Positions 12,646 to 17,062 of a stretch of DNA of 17,062 nucleotides are shown one piece after another. Under the pieces are notes generated by a model. The model saw only the letters and a program-made list of their open reading frames with translations, was not told the origin of the DNA and did no database searches. Numbering within the stretch: the first letter of the stretch is position 1; every line of letters begins with the position of its first letter. The position numbers and the translations under genes were made by a program. The DNA lies in contig JABVXU010000874.1 in the NCBI GenBank assembly GCA_013365365.1, forward strand, positions 1 through 17,062, written 5' to 3'. This DNA is from Cruorifilaria tuberocauda. Taxonomy: Eukaryota > Nematoda > Chromadorea > Rhabditida > Onchocercidae.

Positions 12646-12885
12646 ACTAATAACAAATTGATAAAAGTTGAATTCAATTCGGAAATGTTTTCTTTCATTA
12701 TCATATTTTAAATCACTTAAGAGTTAAACAAACTTATAACTATTGAATTTTAATACCAAATCAATTTAGCAAAAAATGATAAGATATGATGAATAACGCA
12801 CATTACAAGTAGGTGATTCATTTCCTTAAATTATTTAATAAAGTTTTACTCTCACTTATTTACTTATCGATAGCTAGTAAAGTTT

Positions 12886-12952
12886 TAATTTCAGTTATTG
12901 ATGTAAAAAAAAAGTGAAATAAATCTCTCGATAATTTTGAAATAAAATGAAG
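12886..12952. repeat. Dispersed repeat, copy A
   Basis: It shares TAATTTCA..TATTGAT.TAAAAAAAAA and the 22 identical bases from CTCTCGATAATTTTGAAA onward with copy B at 13226-13297. The main difference is a 4-base indel at GAAAT. Confidence 0.8.
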
Positions 12953-13225
12953 CTTTTAAATTAATGAATTAATTAATCATTTCTCAATTGTTTAATCAAT
13001 CGTGTAAATCAATTCTTTCAACGAACAATTTCATCATTCAAAATTCATTTTGAAATTTTATACTTTTCCATAGCAACTTGATGAAACAAATAATAATGAT
13101 AAAAATTTTTTCTCCAAATTGATTTAAAATTGTTGCAATTTTCAATACAGTATAAACATATCTATAAGCATTGCTTCTCAATATACTTTTCAAAAAACCT
13201 TTTCGAAATTTCACACAATTTCATT

Positions 13226-13297
13226 TAATTTCACCTATTGATATAAAAAAAAAATGAAATGAAATGAATCTCTCGATAATTTTGAAATAAAGTAAAG
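13226..13297. repeat. Dispersed repeat, copy B
   Basis: A direct copy of 12886-12952, 340 bases downstream. A 12-base inverted match (AATTATCGAGAG) to its core also occurs near 16078. Confidence 0.8.
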
Positions 13298-15655
13298 AGT
13301 TTATTGAAATCATTCTTTTTCCTAAAATGCTTTTCTTACCGGTTTAAATTACTTTTTGCGAAGTAAACATCGTTATCAAGTTTTCACATTTTCATTTTTA
13401 ATGTTGTATTTTTTTTTTCTCCCAACATAATCAACTAATATTATTGGTTAAAGGTCATACCTTTTCTTCATTTATTGTATAATTATTTTCAATTTAAAAC
13501 TGTATTTTACAATATATAAAAAGCTATTACTGCTTATTTGCTTCAAACTATCGATAATAACATGTAAAATAAAATGGATGGTAATTATGAGAGTAAATTT
13601 GCAGTGCTTGAAATCGAAATCATTATCGATAACCTGATTTAATTGAAATAGACTGTCATTGTAAATGAATTCAAATAGCAAAAATATTTCGAAGATAATT
13701 CTAGAATTGATGAATATCAGAGAAATTTCGATTTAATTTTTTTGCAACAGGAACGCGAATATACATATCAATAAACTTTTGTTGATACGATAATGCTGTG
13801 ACATAAATAATATGATAAGTTCAACTGGTTTTCGATAAATTGTTTTATGATTTTTTTTTTTTTAAATTAAAATTCATACCATAATTCACGGGAAGAATCA
13901 AGTTTTTAAAATTGCGCTATGCTACCAACACTTTTAATCTGTTAGTTGTCATTCAGCTGTTAACAGATAAACAAGTAAACTTTCCACTTTTAAATTTTCC
14001 AGTTGTAATTTAACGAAAGTTACCTAACAGGTGATAGACCTCACTAAATATCATTAGTGAAAATTTAAATTTAATTTATATAAAATATTTTTGTAATACT
14101 CTTATCTAAAGTAATGTTTACACATCATCGTAATACATGACTTAATTTCCTCTCATTTACTGTCTTTTCTACCAAATTCATCACTTTGTCCAATCATTTA
14201 ACTTTTTTCATAGATTAAAATAAATGGAACCTTTGATTATTGATAGTTTATTTATTTGATTTATAAACAAATAAATTTATTCAATCATTTAGTGTAAATT
14301 CTCATCTTATTTACATCGAAAAGGTAAATAGTTTGTACTTTAAATTTCTTTTTTTTTTTTAAAAATTTTCCTTCCCTTTAAATTTCCATTCGGTAATTAT
14401 CTTATTATGAGCATTCTTTGCTTTTTTTTCTTTTTAATTTTTCAAATACATTTTTTTTACTTTATTTTTTATGTTTACCAATTTTGAATGAAATTTCAAA
14501 ACTGTTCAATTGCTGTTCAAACTTCTTCAAGTGATCTTTTAATGATAATTTTGCACATTTTATGCTTGCAAATTGTTCTGTACTTTAAAATCGAAAATTC
14601 TTGATCATCTAAATTGAAAAATATTCCAATGAAAAATTCAATCCATCTGGAAATGAAAACAATTGATAAGTATGTGAATACTTCTAATAATTATAGCTAA
14701 ATCATATCACTAATTGAAATTAAATGATCGCTATCTTTGATTTGATCAATGATCTAAAAAGTACATTACTACTTACTGCTAATTACTGCATATTTTTCAA
14801 TATTTAGATTTAAACGTAAGGAATGCGAAAAGGATAATATTTGAAAAGGAAATGTCCAAACGAAAAGAGAAGAAATGTAAGGAAAAGAAAAATATTTCAA
14901 TTCGATGAAATACTTCAATAAAACAGGAAGAAAATGTAATTTTGTGAAAAAAATTATTCTAGCAATGTTTATTAAGCTTAAATAACTGAGCATTCAGCAT
15001 TTCCTTTCATTTCTTCAACTTCCTTTTCATTTCATACTTTAACTGAAAATTTATGATAGCTAAAATGTATACTTTCATATTTAGTATTTTGATCAGCATT
15101 ACTTATTGAAATGATTCTTGAAACGTCTTTTACTAAATTTTTTTTAATTTTAATTCTAATTTTATTTAATTTTAATTAATTATTATTTGGCTAGTTAATT
15201 ATTCACACATTTATTTCTTATTTCATTTATTTATTTTTTAATATCATCATCGTTACTTCTTTATTCTATTATTCAATGTACTTACTTAATTCTTTATCCT
15301 ATGGTTTAATTCATTTAATTAATTCTCTATTCTATTATTCAATTATTACTTATTATCGCCAAGCTCAATATATTTTCAGGTTGTTATAATAGTGAAAAAA
15401 TGTAATTTTAATTTAATATTCAATAATTTGCTGTTTCGTTTTATAAATAAGATGAGGCTATTACAATTTATTCTGTTAGTATTCCTTAACTATCAGGTAA
15501 CAAGTTAAAAAAATAGTTGAAAGGAAAAAGTTTTTTAAGTAAATTAGAATTTTTTTTTGTGGAATATACTGCATGGTTGCAACTGACGCACGTACGTTCT
15601 CTGTCCGCCATAAAATGTATTCTTCCATTCTAAAAATGTAGCATTTATTGGAATA

Positions 15656-15672
15656 TACTGTAGACTACAGTA
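15656..15672. repeat. 8-bp inverted repeat TACTGTAG-A-CTACAGTA
   Basis: Perfect arms separated by one base. The preceding GGAATATACTG (15650-15660) is repeated at 15561-15571, suggesting a small decayed element. Confidence 0.6.
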
Positions 15673-17062
15673 ATTACAACATTGAGAAGTACGGTATTTA
15701 AATTAAATTAACATAAGATTGTGAATTTTTTCTTAGAAATCTTAAATTCAGAATGTTAAACAGTTTTGTTTCATTTCAGATTCTCGTAATTTCTAAATTC
15801 ATAATCTGTTTTTTTTTAAATTAATTTGCGACAAATATTTGAATATTTATAAAAGCTAAAAAGAGCAAAAAATTTCCAGAAAAAAACTATAACGAAATTA
15901 TTGTTTATTTTCCATTATGAGATTAAATCTTTTTCGTCTATTTCAGTATTAAGTATGTTAAATAATTTAAAAAAAAATTTTAGTGAATTTTTTGATTTTT
16001 TTCTTTGAAAAATTTTCATTCAATGTATCAATATAAAATTCTGTATTGTAATTAAAATGAAAGTACGAGAGAGTAGTAATTATCGAGAGAGCAATTAAAT
16101 AGAATTTTGTAAGTGGTAACTTTGAATAACGCTAAAGTTAAAAATTAATTTCCTGAAATTTTTATCTTTGCTATTTATAAATGAAAATTAATTTTTTTTT
16201 TTAAAGCATTAAAGCTTCGTACGAAGTAAACCTTTTTCCTATGGGATTTCCTACTGTTTCATAGAGTTCATTTAGTATTATATTACAAATTTTCATGCAT
16301 CGAATGCTACTGATAAAGTTATTTGTATAGCTGAAGTATTTAAATTAGATTTAGGCTAGTAGTTTTATACAAAAAATGCGAAAGAATTTTGCAAGAGTTG
16401 CACAAATTGACTTGATGCATTAAAAATTCTCACAAATCCATTCAAATAATTGAATTTAGTTTAGATAAGGCGTCATTTTGAAAAGGAAACGAATAAAATA
16501 AATGGGAAATTTCATTGCTTTCTTTTACCTTTTCCTTCTTATCATTCTTTCCGATAAAAGAAACTTAAACAAATAGCAAATTTTGAATTTCCTTTAGTTA
16601 ATTTAATTTCAAATTAATAAATGAAATTTTTAATATAGCATTTACATCTCTTTTTTTTTTTTTTTGCATTTTTTTTTGAAAATATAAACAGTACTTTTCT
16701 TCCATAATAAATTTCTCGATACAGTTTCAATATAGTACAATATCTATTACAGTGAATGGACAATTTATTGATTCAATAATAGCTAATATCAAGCAAATAA
16801 GAAATGGGAATACAATAAATGGTTGAAAATTGCTTGATGAAGAAATATAAAAATGAAATATGAAAATTATGGAGAAAAAAAGAATGTGAAGGAAACGTTT
16901 AAATTTTATCGCTAGAAAAACTGAAATGATAATTTTGCTTAAAATGCGCAAATATTTTTAGAGAATTAAAATAAACTTGGAGAAAAAAAGGGTGTTGTTA
17001 AAATTGAGAAAAGAAATTTATTTTGCATTAAGAGAATTAATAAATAACAATGATAATAATAA

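Larger units (their letters stand above)
12022..17062. other. Long A/T-rich region without recognisable genes
   Basis: Both strands lack coding frames with protein-like composition. Homopolymer T/A runs, TTGATATT and AATTAAAA arrays and a dispersed 70-base repeat pair are the main structure. Open frames of 60-75 codons at 13472-13681, 14769-14993 and 16727-16951 are Ile/Phe/Leu-rich and read as translated A/T-rich DNA. A small patch near 15575-15640 is more G/C-rich. Confidence 0.6.

Noticed and set aside
13320..13380. Possible minus-strand exon ending in a GTAAGA donor (LDNDVYFAKSNLN)
   Set aside because: An in-frame TGA lies just upstream with no AG acceptor between it and the frame.
13957..13966. 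CTGTTAACAG palindrome
   Set aside because: A single 10-bp palindrome is expected by chance over this length and nothing around it supports a role.

Overview
The window is A/T-rich nematode nuclear DNA, most likely from a filarial worm (Onchocercidae). Four things point there: an intron-rich animal-type enolase whose wording is nematode-like, short introns with T-rich TTTTAG/TTTCAG acceptors, a near-perfect copy of the nematode SL1 spliced-leader sequence, and a decayed BEL/Pao LTR element. The genus is inference; the sequence does not fix it.

Layout. 1-430: a minus-strand fragment with two predicted membrane helices that resembles TM6-TM7 of a nematode chemoreceptor-type GPCR, probably a gene fragment or pseudogene. 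About 943-3945: a degenerate BEL/Pao-type LTR retrotransposon. It has two diverged LTRs, a gag pseudogene broken by frameshifts and stops, and no pol. Its 3' LTR is interrupted by about 451 bp lying between two TGATA copies, and that insert carries the SL1-like 22-mer on the minus strand. 3950-6888: non-coding DNA with CT tracts, a 44-bp alternating GT/GC tract and a pyrimidine-rich duplicated block. 6889-11560: the one clearly intact gene, a ten-exon enolase on the plus strand. It has a probable SL trans-splice acceptor 39 bases before the ATG and AATAAA signals after the stop. 11561-17062: very A/T-rich DNA with small repeats, one possible minus-strand terminal exon (11776-12021) and otherwise nothing I can call a gene.

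The enolase joins to 436 residues with every catalytic and metal ligand present, so it should be an active glycolytic 2-phosphoglycerate dehydratase. No operon-like partner gene is visible. I did not find a new multi-gene system. The least expected observation is the SL1-like sequence inside the retrotransposon LTR.
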